Notes: generated from the letters alone by a model not told the origin. 64,000 nucleotides of DNA from Rhodovulum euryhalinum (GCF_004342445.1 NZ_SLWW01000004.1:124001-188000); one strand, 5' to 3'. Positions 1-9,420 are shown, counted from the stretch's first letter. Made by a program: numbers and translations.

Positions 1-468
1 TACAGAAAGCCGATGGACTGGACGGCGGAGAAGGCGCAGGAGGCGGAAAAAATCCTGAAAAGATGGTGGGCAGCCGCCCGCTTTGACGAAGGAGAAGGGC
101 AAGTCTCTGAGGAGTTCATCGGAGTACTCTCTGATGACCTCAATACGGCTGGGGCAATTGCGCAGCTTCACATGCTCTATGCCTCCGGCGATTATCCGGC
201 GCTTGTAGCCTCGGCCCGCTTTCTTGGGCTTCTTCCGGTCGAAGGGGGTGATTGGGTCTTACCAAACCCGGAAACGCTCGCCATTGTCGGAATTCCCCTC
301 CTCCTTCGCGAAATCGACGCTGCACGTGCGGAACGAGATTTTGCACGTGCGGACGAAATCCGCGCAGTCCTTCAGAGTGCTGGTGTGATCGTGAAAACGA
401 GCAAAGAAGGAAGCAGTTTTGAAATTGGTGCAGATTTCGACCCAACAAAACTCGAGGCACTGAAGTGA
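1..468 (+). CDS. cysS: Cysteinyl-tRNA synthetase, C-terminal part (gene runs off the left edge)
   Basis: The reading frame is open from base 1 (YRKPMDWT...) to TGA at 466-468. It matches the end of the catalytic region and the DALR-type anticodon-binding domain of cysteinyl-tRNA synthetase, which charges tRNA-Cys in the cytoplasm. Recognisable pieces are YRKPMDWT, the LSDDLNTAGAIAQL helix and the ARAERDFARADEIR helix near the C-terminus. The catalytic HIGH and KMSKS motifs lie outside the window. The fragment is clearly poorer in GC than its neighbours: a hand count of four lines gave 132 of 240 G+C (55%), while cimA next to it is near 70%. That suggests acquisition from another lineage, but composition alone does not prove transfer. 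Confidence 0.9.
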   Translation, partial: YRKPMDWTAEKAQEAEKILKRWWAAARFDEGEGQVSEEFIGVLSDDLNTAGAIAQLHMLYASGDYPALVASARFLGLLPVEGGDWVLPNPETLAIVGIPLLLREIDAARAERDFARADEIRAVLQSAGVIVKTSKEGSSFEIGADFDPTKLEALK

Positions 469-646
469 CTCTGCTATCGGCGTCGAAGCGGCGCAGCGCC
501 CGGCCCGGCGGGGCGGGCGGGAAGCGCCCGTCCCTTGGGGTGAGACGGGACCGTCGCGCCGGTGGCGCGGCGAAAGCCCGTCGAACGGTCGGGCGCTGTC
601 CGGGCCTGCGGCCCGGACGGGATGATCTCGGAGCGCGGGCGATCCG
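469..646. other. GC-rich spacer with hairpins between cysS and cimA
   Basis: No convincing gene. The spacer is rich in inverted repeats. The clearest is GTCCGGGCC-TGC-GGCCCGGAC at 598-618, a perfect 9-bp stem with a 3-base loop just upstream of cimA; CCCGTC...GACGGG occurs near 528-549. No T-run follows, so these are not obvious intrinsic terminators. It looks like a palindromic repeat of the kind common between genes in this family, but I found no second copy in the window. Confidence 0.5.
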
Positions 647-2266
647 ATGACCAAGGAACGCCTCACCCTCTACGACACCACGCTCCGCGACGGGCAGCAG
701 ACGCAGGGGGTGCAGTTCTCGACCGCTGAGAAGGTGCGGATCGCCGAGACACTCGACGCGCTCGGCGTCGATTACATCGAGGGCGGCTGGCCGGGTGCCA
801 ACCCCACCGACAGCGCCTTTTTCGAGACCGCGCCCGCGACCCGCGCGCGGCTGACCGCCTTCGGCATGACCAAGCGGGCCGGGCGGTCGGCCGAGAACGA
901 CGAGGTGCTGGCCGCCGTCCTGAACGCGGGCACGCAGAGCGTCTGCCTCGTCGGCAAGACCCACGATTTCCACGTCACCACGGCACTCGGCATCTCACTC
1001 AACGAGAACGTCGAGAACATCGCCAAATCCATCGCCCATGTTACCGCCCGGGGCCGCGAGGCGCTGTTCGACGCCGAACACTTCTTCGACGGCTGGAAGG
1101 CCGACCCGGCCTATGCGCTCGACTGCCTCAAGGCCGCGCACGAGGCGGGCGCCCGCTGGATCGTGCTGTGCGACACCAATGGCGGCACGCTGCCGCGCGA
1201 GGTGGGCGAGATCACGGCCGAGGTGATCGCCCGCGGCATCCCCGGCGCGCAGATCGGCATCCACACCCATGACGATACCGGCAACGCGGTGGCGGGCAGC
1301 CTGGCGGCCGTGGACGCGGGCGCGCGGCAGGTGCAGGGCACGCTGAACGGGCTGGGGGAACGCTGCGGCAATGCCAACCTGACCACGCTGATCCCGACCT
1401 TCCTGCTGAAGGAGCCCTATGCCAGCCGGTTCGAGACCGGCGTGACGGCCGAGGCGCTGACCGGGCTGACGCGGGCCTCACGGCTGCTTGATGACATCCT
1501 GAACCGGGTGCCGCGCAAGGCGGCGGCCTATGTCGGCGCCTCGGCGTTCGCGCACAAGGCGGGGCTGCACGCCAGCGCGATCCTCAAGGATCCCGCGACC
1601 TACGAACATGTGGATCCTGCGCTTGTCGGCAACATCCGGGTGATCCCGATGTCGAACCAGGCGGGGCAGTCGAACCTGCGCCGCCGGCTGTCCGAGGCGG
1701 GGCTTGATGTGCCCGAGGGCGATCCGCGGCTCGCCGCGATCCTCGACGAGATCAAGACGCGCGAGGGCGAGGGCTATTCCTATGACGGCGCGCAGGCCAG
1801 TTTCGAACTGGTGGCGCGGCGCATCCTCGACCGCCTGCCCGCCTATTTCGAGGTCAAGCGCTACCGGGCAATGGTCGAGCGGCGCAAGAACCGCTATGAT
1901 CGGATGGTCAGCCAGTCCGAGGCGGTGGTGGTGGTCAAGGTGGGTGGCGAGAAGAAACTGTCGGTTTCGGAAAGCCGCGATGCCGAGGGACGCGACCGCG
2001 GCCCCGTGAACGCGCTCTGGCGGGCACTGGCCAAGGATCTGGGCCCGTACCAGCCCTATATCGACGACATGAAGCTGGTGGATTTCAAGGTGCGGATCAC
2101 CAATGGCGGGACCGAAGCCGTGACCCGCGTCATCATCGACAGCGAGGACGGGCAGGGGCGGCGCTGGTCGACGGTGGGGGTGTCGCCGAACATCGTCGAC
2201 GCCAGTTTCGAGGCGCTTCTGGATGCGGTGGTGTGGAAACTGGTGCGCGACGGGGCGCGGGCGTGA
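647..2266 (+). CDS. cimA: Citramalate synthase
   Basis: A 539-residue member of the HMGL-like / LeuA-like family. The N-terminus carries YDTTLRDGQQTQGVQFS, and HTHDDTGNAVA follows the TIM-barrel; a C-terminal LeuA-type allosteric domain completes the usual length. Citramalate synthase condenses pyruvate with acetyl-CoA to (R)-citramalate, a threonine-independent route to 2-oxobutyrate and isoleucine. This fits the ilvB/ilvH genes elsewhere in the window. The DGQQTQG start and the ~540-residue length favour CimA over LeuA. The stop TGA overlaps the ATG of the next gene (TGATG), so translation is probably coupled to the methyltransferase gene. Confidence 0.9.
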   Translation: MTKERLTLYDTTLRDGQQTQGVQFSTAEKVRIAETLDALGVDYIEGGWPGANPTDSAFFETAPATRARLTAFGMTKRAGRSAENDEVLAAVLNAGTQSVCLVGKTHDFHVTTALGISLNENVENIAKSIAHVTARGREALFDAEHFFDGWKADPAYALDCLKAAHEAGARWIVLCDTNGGTLPREVGEITAEVIARGIPGAQIGIHTHDDTGNAVAGSLAAVDAGARQVQGTLNGLGERCGNANLTTLIPTFLLKEPYASRFETGVTAEALTGLTRASRLLDDILNRVPRKAAAYVGASAFAHKAGLHASAILKDPATYEHVDPALVGNIRVIPMSNQAGQSNLRRRLSEAGLDVPEGDPRLAAILDEIKTREGEGYSYDGAQASFELVARRILDRLPAYFEVKRYRAMVERRKNRYDRMVSQSEAVVVVKVGGEKKLSVSESRDAEGRDRGPVNALWRALAKDLGPYQPYIDDMKLVDFKVRITNGGTEAVTRVIIDSEDGQGRRWSTVGVSPNIVDASFEALLDAVVWKLVRDGARA

Positions 2267-2982
2267 TGGACTGGGATGCGTTCTTCACCCTGCATGACGG
2301 ATTGCCGCGCGAGGGGCCCGGCGATGGCGAAAGCCTCGACTGGGCGCTGGCGCTGGCAGGCGTGCCCGAGGACGGCGTGATCTGCGACGCGTGTTGCGGC
2401 CCGGGGGCGGATATCGCGGGTCTGCTGGCCCATGTGCCGCAGGGCCGGGTCGAGGCGCCGGACCTGCATGGCCCCTTTGCCATCCGGGCAGCGGCGCGGT
2501 TCGCCGACGACCCGCGGGTCACGGTGCGGCAGGGCGACATGGGCGATCTGTCCGGGGCTTACGACCTGATCTGGCCGGCCGGCGCGCTCTACTTCCTCGG
2601 GGTGGCCGAGGGGCTGGCCCGCTGGCGCGGCGCGCTGTCGCCCGGGGGCGCGGTGGCCTTTTCCGAAGCCTGCTGGTGCACCTCGGCGCCGTCCGCGGCC
2701 GCGCGCGCCGCCTGGGCCGAGGAGTATCCCCAGATGACCGACGAGGCCGGTGTCACGGCACAGGTGAGCGCGGCGGGCTACCGCATCCTTGGCCAGCGGC
2801 GGCTGTCCGACGCGGCGTGGGAGGCGTATTGCACGCCGATGGAGGCGCGCATCGCCGCCCTGCGCCCCGGGGCCGATGCGGCGCTGGCAAGTGTGCTGGA
2901 CGAGGCCGAGACGGAAATCGCCACCTGGCGCGCCTGCCGCACCGAATTCGGCCATCTGCTGACCGTCGCGCGGCCGGCATGA
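2266..2982 (+). CDS. Class I SAM-dependent methyltransferase
   Basis: A 238-residue protein starting at the ATG that overlaps the cimA stop codon. The glycine-rich SAM-binding loop is VICDACCGPGADI, followed by an acidic strand end and a conserved core DLIWPAGALYFLGV, the usual Rossmann methyltransferase layout. The substrate cannot be told from sequence; small-molecule or lipid acceptors are possible. It lies between cimA and a squalene/phytoene-synthase-like gene, with overlaps at both ends (TGATG upstream, ATGA downstream), so the three genes are probably one transcript. No membrane segment is visible. Confidence 0.8.
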   Translation: MDWDAFFTLHDGLPREGPGDGESLDWALALAGVPEDGVICDACCGPGADIAGLLAHVPQGRVEAPDLHGPFAIRAAARFADDPRVTVRQGDMGDLSGAYDLIWPAGALYFLGVAEGLARWRGALSPGGAVAFSEACWCTSAPSAAARAAWAEEYPQMTDEAGVTAQVSAAGYRILGQRRLSDAAWEAYCTPMEARIAALRPGADAALASVLDEAETEIATWRACRTEFGHLLTVARPA

Positions 2983-3746
2983 GCCTGGACGCCTGCGCCG
3001 AGATCGTCCGCCGGGGCGATCCCGACCGGTTCCTCGCGGTGATGGCGGCGCCGGTGGCGGCGCGGGCGCGGCTTGTGCCGCTCTATGCCTTCAACGTCGA
3101 GGTGGCGCGCGCCCCCTGGCTGACCGAGGAACCGATGATCGCCGAGATGCGCCTGCAATGGTGGCGCGACGTGCTTCAGGAAATCGCGGAGGGCGGGCCG
3201 GTCCGCCGCCACGAGGTGGCGACACCGCTGGCCGAGGTGCTGGGGCCCGACGAGGCGCGGCTGCTGGACAGCCTCGTGGCCGCGCGGCGCTGGGATGCCT
3301 ACCGCGACCCGTTCGAGGATCAGGCCGCCTTCGACGCCCATATCGATGCGTGTTTCGGCACGCTCATGTGGGTGGCGTCCCGCCTGCTGGGCGCGGATCG
3401 GGGCGAGACGGCCTTGCGCGATCTGGGCACGGCCCAGGGCGTCGCGGCCTGGCTGCTGGCGGTGCCCGAGCTTCGGGCGCGGGGCCGCGCGCCGCTGCCC
3501 GATGCCCGGCCCGGGGCGGTCGCCGCGCTGGCGCGCCGGGGGCTCGACCGGCTGGCCGCGGCCCGCGCCGCGCGCTCCGCCGTCCCCGCACCCGCCATCC
3601 CCGCGGCGCGGGCGGCCTGGCGTGCGGGCGCGATTCTTGCCCGGGCCGCGGCCGATCCCGCGCGCGTGGCCGAGGGGCGGCTCGCCACCTCGGAATTCCG
3701 CCGCCGCGCTGCTCTACTGGTCCGGTCCCTGGCGGGGCGCTGGTAA
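2979..3746 (+). CDS. Squalene/phytoene synthase family protein, probably without prenyl-synthase activity
   Basis: A 255-residue protein whose ATG overlaps the previous stop (ATGA). The order RLVPLYAFNVEVARAPWL ... MRLQWWRD ... DPFEDQAAFDAHIDACFGTLMWVASRLLG matches the trans-isoprenoid synthase fold (COG1562). True squalene and phytoene synthases carry two DxxxD motifs for magnesium-diphosphate binding; the first region reads NVEVARAPW and I see no clear second one. In this it resembles the NDUFAF6-like branch, which assists respiratory complex I assembly, rather than a carotenoid enzyme. That comparison is inference. No carotenoid genes are nearby. Confidence 0.7.
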   Translation: MSLDACAEIVRRGDPDRFLAVMAAPVAARARLVPLYAFNVEVARAPWLTEEPMIAEMRLQWWRDVLQEIAEGGPVRRHEVATPLAEVLGPDEARLLDSLVAARRWDAYRDPFEDQAAFDAHIDACFGTLMWVASRLLGADRGETALRDLGTAQGVAAWLLAVPELRARGRAPLPDARPGAVAALARRGLDRLAAARAARSAVPAPAIPAARAAWRAGAILARAAADPARVAEGRLATSEFRRRAALLVRSLAGRW

Positions 3747-3873
3747 CGGAGGCGGCCTGCATGGCGTCCCATGGCGACGGGGCGTGCCGTCCGCTCCCGG
3801 ATGCCGCAATGGAGATCTGCCCCCGTCGTTGCGGTTCGCCTGGAAAGCCCAACCGGACGAAGCGCCTTTCGGT

Positions 3874-3953
3874 CTTCTTCTTGGCGGAAATACTCCGGGG
3901 GGTCGCGGGGGGCAGCGCCCCCCGCGCGGGTCGCCCCGGCGTCAGCCGGGGCG
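3874..3953. repeat. Dispersed intergenic repeat: conserved CTTCTTCTTGG core plus two hairpins
   Basis: The spacer 3747-4011 holds no gene. At 3874 it carries the core CTTCTTCTTGGCGGAAATAC followed by TCC, then two perfect hairpins: GCGGGGGGC-AGC-GCCCCCCGC at 3905-3925 and CGCCCCGGC-GTCA-GCCGGGGCG at 3932-3953. A second copy of the core, with its own hairpin, lies at 52047-52101. Both follow a plus-strand gene and precede a convergent one, so they may act in transcript ending or 3' processing. Confidence 0.7.
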
Positions 3954-4011
3954 AAACCCGAGGGCCCAGATGGGGGTCCGGACCGCCAACCGGCCAGGGA
4001 CGCGGCCGATC

Positions 4012-4560
4012 CTACTCGCCCTCGCGCCGGTCCTTCAGCCGGGCCAGCGCGGCAAAGGGTTTCGTGTCCTCGTCCCGCAGTGGTGCCACGCCAGGCGGGC
4101 CAAAGACCGCCGCGGCGATCCCGGCCCCCTCGGCGCGGGGATAGAGCGGCAGCGCCAGCGCCAGCGCCTCCTCGACGACCGCCATCAGGTCCAGCACCTC
4201 GGGCAGCGGTTCCTCGGTCTCGTCCTCGGGCATCTCGACCTCGTGGCCCGGCGGGGGGGGCGGCATGTCGGCGCGGTAGCTGCGCACCACATCGGCCTCG
4301 ATCCGCGTCGTCACCGGTGCCAGCGTCACCACGCAGGGCTGCACGACGGTCGCGCCCAGATGACCCGCAAGCCGCCAGTCGCGCCGGCCCTCGGGTGCAA
4401 GCGTGCCCTCGAACCGCAATTTCCGCAGCGCCTCTAGCCCCAGCCGCGCCGCGATCCCGGCCCGTGTCTCGGCGTCCGGCACCAGACGCACCGGCATCGG
4501 GGCGCGTCCGGATTGTGCCGACAACCGGATTTGCGCTGGGGTCTGTTGATCCTCGGCCAT
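4012..4560 (-). CDS. DUF177 (YceD-like) protein, large ribosomal RNA accumulation family
   Basis: A 182-residue protein starting at MAEDQQTP (ATG at 4560). The pattern LEGLRKL-type helix, then EGTLAPEGRRDW...VVQPCVVTLAPV, then an acidic stretch PEDETEEPLPEVLDLM and a C-terminal proline-rich segment fits DUF177/YceD, whose members are linked to 23S rRNA or 50S biogenesis. The gene is usually followed by rpmF (ribosomal protein L32); no L32 reading frame lies downstream here. It is divergent from bamE with an 83-base spacer. Confidence 0.85.
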   Translation of the reverse strand: MAEDQQTPAQIRLSAQSGRAPMPVRLVPDAETRAGIAARLGLEALRKLRFEGTLAPEGRRDWRLAGHLGATVVQPCVVTLAPVTTRIEADVVRSYRADMPPPPPGHEVEMPEDETEEPLPEVLDLMAVVEEALALALPLYPRAEGAGIAAAVFGPPGVAPLRDEDTKPFAALARLKDRREGE

Positions 4561-4643
4561 GGGCGGCGTTCCTTTCTTGAACCCGGGTGGCTGTCTGATG
4601 TAAGCGGGATAGGAGGCAAGAGCCCTTGTGACAAGAGGTTGGC

Positions 4644-5111
4644 ATGGCAAGGTCCCGGGCAGGTACCGCCAGACTGGCGTTGATCGCCGTGCTTACTGCG
4701 GCGCTCGCCGCCTGTTCGCCCATCGTTCGCACCCACGGATACGCCCCCTCCGAGGAGGACCTGTCCGCGATCGTCGTGGGGGTCGATACCCGCGACACCG
4801 TGGCCGAGGTGGTCGGAACCCCGTCGGCGAACGGGGTTATGCGCGACAATGCCTGGTATTACGTCGCGAACACCTGGGAAACGGTGGGCCCGCGTGCGCC
4901 CGAGAATGTCGACCGCCAGGTGGTCGCGGTCTCATTCGCCGAGGATGGCACCGTCGAGAATGTCGAGCGCTTCGGCCTGGAACAGGGCCGTGTGATCGCG
5001 CTGAACCGCCGGGTCACCGACTCGAACGTCAAGGGCATCTCGTTCCTGCGCCAGTTGCTGGGCAATATCGGGAACTTCCGGGCCGAGGACGTGATCGGGC
5101 CCGATTCCTGA
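4644..5111 (+). CDS. bamE: Outer membrane assembly lipoprotein BamE (SmpA/OmlA domain)
   Basis: A 155-residue lipoprotein. The N-terminal signal ends in the lipobox LAAC with the lipid-anchored cysteine at residue 24. The body contains the SmpA/OmlA pattern: VGVDTRDTVAEVVGTPS, then DNAWYYVANTWETVGPRAPE, then VVAVSFAEDGTVENVERF. BamE is an accessory subunit of the Bam complex that inserts beta-barrel proteins into the outer membrane, acting on the periplasmic side of that membrane. It is convergent with msrB, with only four bases between the stop codons. Confidence 0.92.
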   Translation: MARSRAGTARLALIAVLTAALAACSPIVRTHGYAPSEEDLSAIVVGVDTRDTVAEVVGTPSANGVMRDNAWYYVANTWETVGPRAPENVDRQVVAVSFAEDGTVENVERFGLEQGRVIALNRRVTDSNVKGISFLRQLLGNIGNFRAEDVIGPDS

Positions 5112-5115
5112 TCCC

Positions 5116-5511
5116 CTAGCCCGACTTCTCGAAGTCCAGCGCGACCCCGTTGATGCAATAGCGTAGACCGGTGGGCCGCGGCCCGTCGGGGAAGACGTGG
5201 CCGAGATGCGCGTCGCAGCGCGCGCAATGGACCTCGGTCCGCGTCATCAGGAAGCCGCGATCGATGCTTTCGCCCACCGCCTCTGCATCGAGCGGCCGGG
5301 TGAAGCTGGGCCAGCCGGTGCCGCTGTCGAACTTGTCGGCCTGATCGAACAGGGGGGCGCCGCAGCAGACGCATTTGAACCTGCCCGCCTCCTTTGGGAA
5401 ATCGTCATGGGTGAAGGCCCGCTCGGTGCCGTGTTTCCGCGTCACCTTGTAGGCCAGGTCCGAAAGCTGCGCGCGCCATTCGGCGTCGGTCCTCGTGATC
5501 TTCTGGGTCAT
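5116..5511 (-). CDS. msrB: Peptide-methionine (R)-S-oxide reductase
   Basis: A 131-residue MsrB. The catalytic cysteine is Cys119 in the signature RYCIN. Structural zinc is held by two CxxC pairs, Cys47/Cys50 and Cys96/Cys99. The family block [10 protein letters not shown] is present. The enzyme reduces the R-epimer of methionine sulfoxide in oxidised proteins. There is no signal peptide, so the protein is cytoplasmic. The gene stands alone, divergent from olsB. Confidence 0.95.
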   Translation of the reverse strand: MTQKITRTDAEWRAQLSDLAYKVTRKHGTERAFTHDDFPKEAGRFKCVCCGAPLFDQADKFDSGTGWPSFTRPLDAEAVGESIDRGFLMTRTEVHCARCDAHLGHVFPDGPRPTGLRYCINGVALDFEKSG

Positions 5512-5618
5512 GATGTCTCGCGTCCCCGTCGTTCTGGTGTCACATCTTGTGTGCTATCGCCTGCCCACGCATATTTAGGCGGGCGGACGTCCTCCGCCAG
5601 TCCGGTGGAGAGGTCACG

Positions 5619-6365
5619 ATGCTGTCACTTCGCAAGGGGCGCTACGCCGCCCGCCTCGCCGGGACGCCGGCCGATGTCGAGGCGGCCCAGCGGCTGCGCC
5701 ATCGCACCTTCCGTGCGCGCTCCGGGGCTGACGAGGGGCTGGATGCCGACGCCTTCGACGCGCTCTGCCACCATGTGCTGGTCGAGGAGGTGCGCAGCGG
5801 AACGCTGGTCTGCTGTTTCCGCCTGTTGCCGCTGAAGGGCGGGGCCGAGATCGGGCAGAGCTATTCGGCGCAGTATTACGAATTGTCCGCGCTGGCCAAA
5901 TTCGACGGCCCGATGGTCGAGATGGGCCGGTTCTGCATCCACCCGGACTGGAAGGATCCCGATATCCTGCGCGTCGCCTGGGGGGCGATGACGCGGTTCG
6001 TGGACGAGACCGGCGTCGAGATGCTGTTCGGCTGCTCGTCCTTCAAGGGCACCGAGGCCGAGACCTACATGGACGCCTTTGCGCTGCTCAAGGACCGCCA
6101 CCTTGCCCCCAATCGCTGGCTGCCGCGGGTCAAGGCGCCCAACGTCTTCCGGTTTGCGCAGATGCTGGGGCTGGTGAAGCCCGACGCCAGGCGCGCCATG
6201 CTGGGCATGCCGCCGCTGTTGCGCACCTACCTGGTGATGGGCGGCTGGGTCAGCGACCACGCGGTGGTCGACCGCGATCTCGACACGCTGCACGTGTTCA
6301 CCGGGCTCGAGATCCGCGCGATCCCGCCCGCCCGCAAGCGGCTGTTGCGCGCCGCCGCGGGGTGA
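5619..6365 (+). CDS. olsB: L-ornithine N(alpha)-acyltransferase, GNAT-like
   Basis: A 248-residue protein beginning [14 protein letters not shown] at the ATG preceded by GGAGAGG (5607-5612). Landmarks are RLRHRTFRA, the hydrophobic [32 protein letters not shown] and [21 protein letters not shown]. These are typical of OlsB, which transfers a 3-hydroxyacyl chain from ACP to ornithine to make lyso-ornithine lipid, a phosphorus-free membrane lipid common in alphaproteobacteria. The partner acyltransferase OlsA, often adjacent, is not next to it here; the following gene is alaS. Confidence 0.85.
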   Translation: MLSLRKGRYAARLAGTPADVEAAQRLRHRTFRARSGADEGLDADAFDALCHHVLVEEVRSGTLVCCFRLLPLKGGAEIGQSYSAQYYELSALAKFDGPMVEMGRFCIHPDWKDPDILRVAWGAMTRFVDETGVEMLFGCSSFKGTEAETYMDAFALLKDRHLAPNRWLPRVKAPNVFRFAQMLGLVKPDARRAMLGMPPLLRTYLVMGGWVSDHAVVDRDLDTLHVFTGLEIRAIPPARKRLLRAAAG

Positions 6366-6462
6366 TGGTCGGGCGGCCGCCCACGCCGCCTTGCCCATGG
6401 ACAGCCCCCGCGCACGGTTATACATCGGGGCGAACATCCCGAGACCCCGAGGCGCGACCGAC

Positions 6463-9120
6463 ATGCCCAGCCTGAACGACATCCGTTCGACCTTCCTGCG
6501 CTATTTCGAGAAGAACGGCCACGAGGTCGTGGACAGCTCGCCGCTCGTTCCGCGCAACGACCCGACGCTGATGTTCACCAACTCGGGCATGGTGCAGTTC
6601 AAGAACCTGTTCACCGGCGTCGAGAAGCGCGCCTATACCCGCGCGACCACGTCGCAGAAATGCGTCCGCGCGGGCGGCAAGCACAACGATCTCGACAATG
6701 TGGGCTATACCGCGCGGCATCATACCTTCTTTGAAATGCTGGGGAATTTCAGCTTCGGCGACTATTTCAAGGAAAACGCGATCCCCTTTGCCTGGGAATT
6801 GCTGACCCGCGATTTCGACATCCCCGCCGAGCGGCTGCTGGTGACCGTCTACCACACCGACGACGAGGCGGCGAACATCTGGAAAAAGGTCGCGGGCCTG
6901 CCCGACGAGCGGATCATCCGCATCCCGACCTCGGACAATTTCTGGCAGATGGGCGATACGGGCCCCTGCGGCCCCTGCACCGAGATCTTCTACGACCACG
7001 GCGATCACATCTGGGGCGGCCCTCCGGGCAGCAAGGACGAGGACGGCGACCGGTTCATCGAGATCTGGAACCTGGTCTTCATGCAGTTCGAACAGTTCGA
7101 GGACGGCACCCGCCGCGAACTGGCCGCGCAGTCGATCGACACGGGCATGGGGCTGGAACGGATCGGGGCGCTGTTGCAGGGCAAGCACGACAACTATGAC
7201 ACCGACCTGATGCGCGCGCTGATCGAGGCCTCGGCGCATGCGACCTCCACCGAACCCGACGGCCCGGGCAACGTGCATCACCGGGTGATCGCGGATCACC
7301 TGCGGTCCACCTCGTTCCTGCTGGCCGACGGGGTGACGCCGTCGAATGACGGGCGCGGCTATGTGCTGCGCCGGATCATGCGCCGCGCGATGCGGCACGC
7401 GCACCTGCTGGGCGCGTCCGACCCGGTCATGCACCGGCTGGTGCCGGCGCTGGTGACCCAGATGGGTGCCGCCTATCCGGAACTCCGCCGTGCACAGGCG
7501 CTGATCGAGGAGACGCTCAAGCTGGAGGAAACCCGGTTCAAGCAGACGCTGGACCGGGGCCTTCGGCTGCTGGACGACGAACTCGCGCGGCTGCCCGAGG
7601 GCGCGGCGCTGCCGGGGGATGCGGCGTTCAAGCTCTACGACACTTACGGCTTTCCGCTGGACCTGACGCAGGACGCGCTGCGCGAGATGGGGCGCAGCGT
7701 CGATATCGCCGGGTTCGACGCCGCCATGGCCGAGCAGAAGGCCAAGGCGCGTGCGTCCTGGTCGGGCTCGGGCGAGGCAAAGGAGGCGCGGGTCTGGTTC
7801 GAGGTGGCAGAGCGCGTCGCGCCCACCGAATTCCTGGGCTACGACACCGAGGTGGCCGAGGGTCAGGTCATGGCGCTGGTCGTCGAGGGCAGCGAGGTGG
7901 ATGTGATCCCCGCGGCGGGCGAGGGCTGGATGGTCGTCAACCAGACGCCGTTCTATGCCGAATCCGGTGGCCAGGTGGGGGATACGGGTACGTACCTGAA
8001 ACCCGAGGGCGCCGGGACGATCCTTGACACGCAAAAGATGCCGGGCGGGCTTTTCGCCCACAAGGTGTGCCCCGAGAAGGCGGCGCTGGCAGTTGGCGAC
8101 GCGCTGGAACTGCGCGTCGATCATGCGCGGCGCAGCGCGATCCGGGCGCACCACTCGGCCACGCACCTGCTGCACGAGGCGCTGCGCCAGACGCTGGGCG
8201 ATCACGTGGCGCAAAAAGGGTCGCTGAACGCGCCCGACCGGCTGCGCTTCGATTTCAGCCACGGCAAGGCGATGACGGATGCGGAACTGGCGGCGGTGGA
8301 GTCCGAGGTCAACGCCTTCATCCGGCAGAATTCCCCGGTGGAAACCCGCATCATGACGCCGGATGACGCCCGCGCCATCGGGGCGCAGGCGCTTTTCGGC
8401 GAGAAATACGGTGACGAGGTGCGCGTGGTGTCGATGGGCCGCGCGCCGACCGGCAAGGGGCAGGACGGCAATACCTGGTCGCTGGAACTCTGCGGCGGCA
8501 CCCATGTCCGGCAGACCGGCGATATCGGCCTTTGCGTCGTGCTGGGCGACAGCGCGTCCAGCGCGGGCGTGCGCCGGATCGAGGCGCTGACCGGTCAGGC
8601 CGCGCTTGACCACCTGATCGCCCAGCAGAACCGGCTGGCCGAGGTGGCCGAACTGCTGCGCGCCCAGCCCGCCGACGTGGTGGCCCGGGTGCGTGCGCTG
8701 GTCGAGGACCGCCGGGCGCTGGAGAACGAGGTGGCGACGCTGCGCCGCGACCTTGCGCTGGCCGGACCGGCCGGCGCGGCGCCCGAGGCCCGCGCGGTGG
8801 GCGGCGTGCCGTTCCTCGCGCAGGTGCTCAAGGGCGTTTCGGGCAAGGACCTGCCGCCGCTGATCGACGAACACAAGGCGCGGCTGGGATCGGGCGCGAT
8901 CCTGCTGATCGCCGAGGCCGACGGCAAGGCCGCGGTCGCCGCGGGCGTGACCGCCGACCTGACGGCGCGCGTCTCGGCCGTCGATCTGGTCAAGGCGGCG
9001 GTTGCTGAACTGGGCGGCAAGGGCGGCGGCGGGCGGCCCGACATGGCGCAGGGCGGCGGCAAGGATGCCGTGAACGCCGAGGCTGCGATCAAGGCCGCCG
9101 AAGCCGTGCTGGAGGGCTGA
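6463..9120 (+). CDS. alaS: Alanyl-tRNA synthetase
   Basis: An 885-residue enzyme starting [15 protein letters not shown]. The N-terminal class II core contains [33 protein letters not shown] and the [12 protein letters not shown] loop. The editing domain shows [11 protein letters not shown] and the distal CGGTHV zinc-binding motif, which together clear Ser- and Gly-mischarged tRNA. A C-Ala coiled region and a [16 protein letters not shown] tail finish the protein. The length is normal for bacteria. A DUF1330 gene follows three bases downstream and is probably cotranscribed. Confidence 0.97.
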   Translation: MPSLNDIRSTFLRYFEKNGHEVVDSSPLVPRNDPTLMFTNSGMVQFKNLFTGVEKRAYTRATTSQKCVRAGGKHNDLDNVGYTARHHTFFEMLGNFSFGDYFKENAIPFAWELLTRDFDIPAERLLVTVYHTDDEAANIWKKVAGLPDERIIRIPTSDNFWQMGDTGPCGPCTEIFYDHGDHIWGGPPGSKDEDGDRFIEIWNLVFMQFEQFEDGTRRELAAQSIDTGMGLERIGALLQGKHDNYDTDLMRALIEASAHATSTEPDGPGNVHHRVIADHLRSTSFLLADGVTPSNDGRGYVLRRIMRRAMRHAHLLGASDPVMHRLVPALVTQMGAAYPELRRAQALIEETLKLEETRFKQTLDRGLRLLDDELARLPEGAALPGDAAFKLYDTYGFPLDLTQDALREMGRSVDIAGFDAAMAEQKAKARASWSGSGEAKEARVWFEVAERVAPTEFLGYDTEVAEGQVMALVVEGSEVDVIPAAGEGWMVVNQTPFYAESGGQVGDTGTYLKPEGAGTILDTQKMPGGLFAHKVCPEKAALAVGDALELRVDHARRSAIRAHHSATHLLHEALRQTLGDHVAQKGSLNAPDRLRFDFSHGKAMTDAELAAVESEVNAFIRQNSPVETRIMTPDDARAIGAQALFGEKYGDEVRVVSMGRAPTGKGQDGNTWSLELCGGTHVRQTGDIGLCVVLGDSASSAGVRRIEALTGQAALDHLIAQQNRLAEVAELLRAQPADVVARVRALVEDRRALENEVATLRRDLALAGPAGAAPEARAVGGVPFLAQVLKGVSGKDLPPLIDEHKARLGSGAILLIAEADGKAAVAAGVTADLTARVSAVDLVKAAVAELGGKGGGGRPDMAQGGGKDAVNAEAAIKAAEAVLEG

Positions 9121-9123
9121 ACC

Positions 9124-9408
9124 ATGGGCGCACTCTGGATCGCCAACGTGCATGTCACCGACGAGGCGGCCTACAAGCGCTATGCCGCACTTGCGACCGA
9201 GGCCATCGCCGAACATGGCGGCGTCTTCCTCGCCCGCGGCGGCCGCTACCGGCAACTGGAAGGCCGGGACCGGGCGCGCAACGTGGTCGCGCGGTTCCCC
9301 AGTCTCGAAGCGGCCGAGGCCTGCTACAATTCGGCGAAATACCAGCAGGCGCTGGACCATGCCCGCGGCGCCTCGGAACGCGATCTCGTCATCGTCGAAG
9401 AGGTCTGA
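9124..9408 (+). CDS. DUF1330 family protein
   Basis: A 94-residue soluble protein that starts three bases after the alaS stop. The pattern WIANVHVTDEAAYKRYA, then EHGGVFLARGG, then VVARFPSLEAAEACYNSAKYQ fits DUF1330, a small dimeric alpha/beta-barrel (ferredoxin-like) family of unknown function. The biochemical role is unknown. Placement behind alaS suggests cotranscription rather than a shared pathway. It is convergent with trpE. Confidence 0.85.
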   Translation: MGALWIANVHVTDEAAYKRYAALATEAIAEHGGVFLARGGRYRQLEGRDRARNVVARFPSLEAAEACYNSAKYQQALDHARGASERDLVIVEEV

Positions 9409-9420
9409 GCGGCGCGCGTC

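Noticed and set aside
465-650. A 61-codon Arg/Gly-rich frame in the cysS-cimA spacer
   Set aside because: It coincides with hairpin-rich repeat-like sequence and has no ribosome-binding site or family similarity.
6418-9360. A 980-codon open frame on the minus strand across alaS
   Set aside because: Same reason: codon-position shadow of alaS with low-complexity composition.
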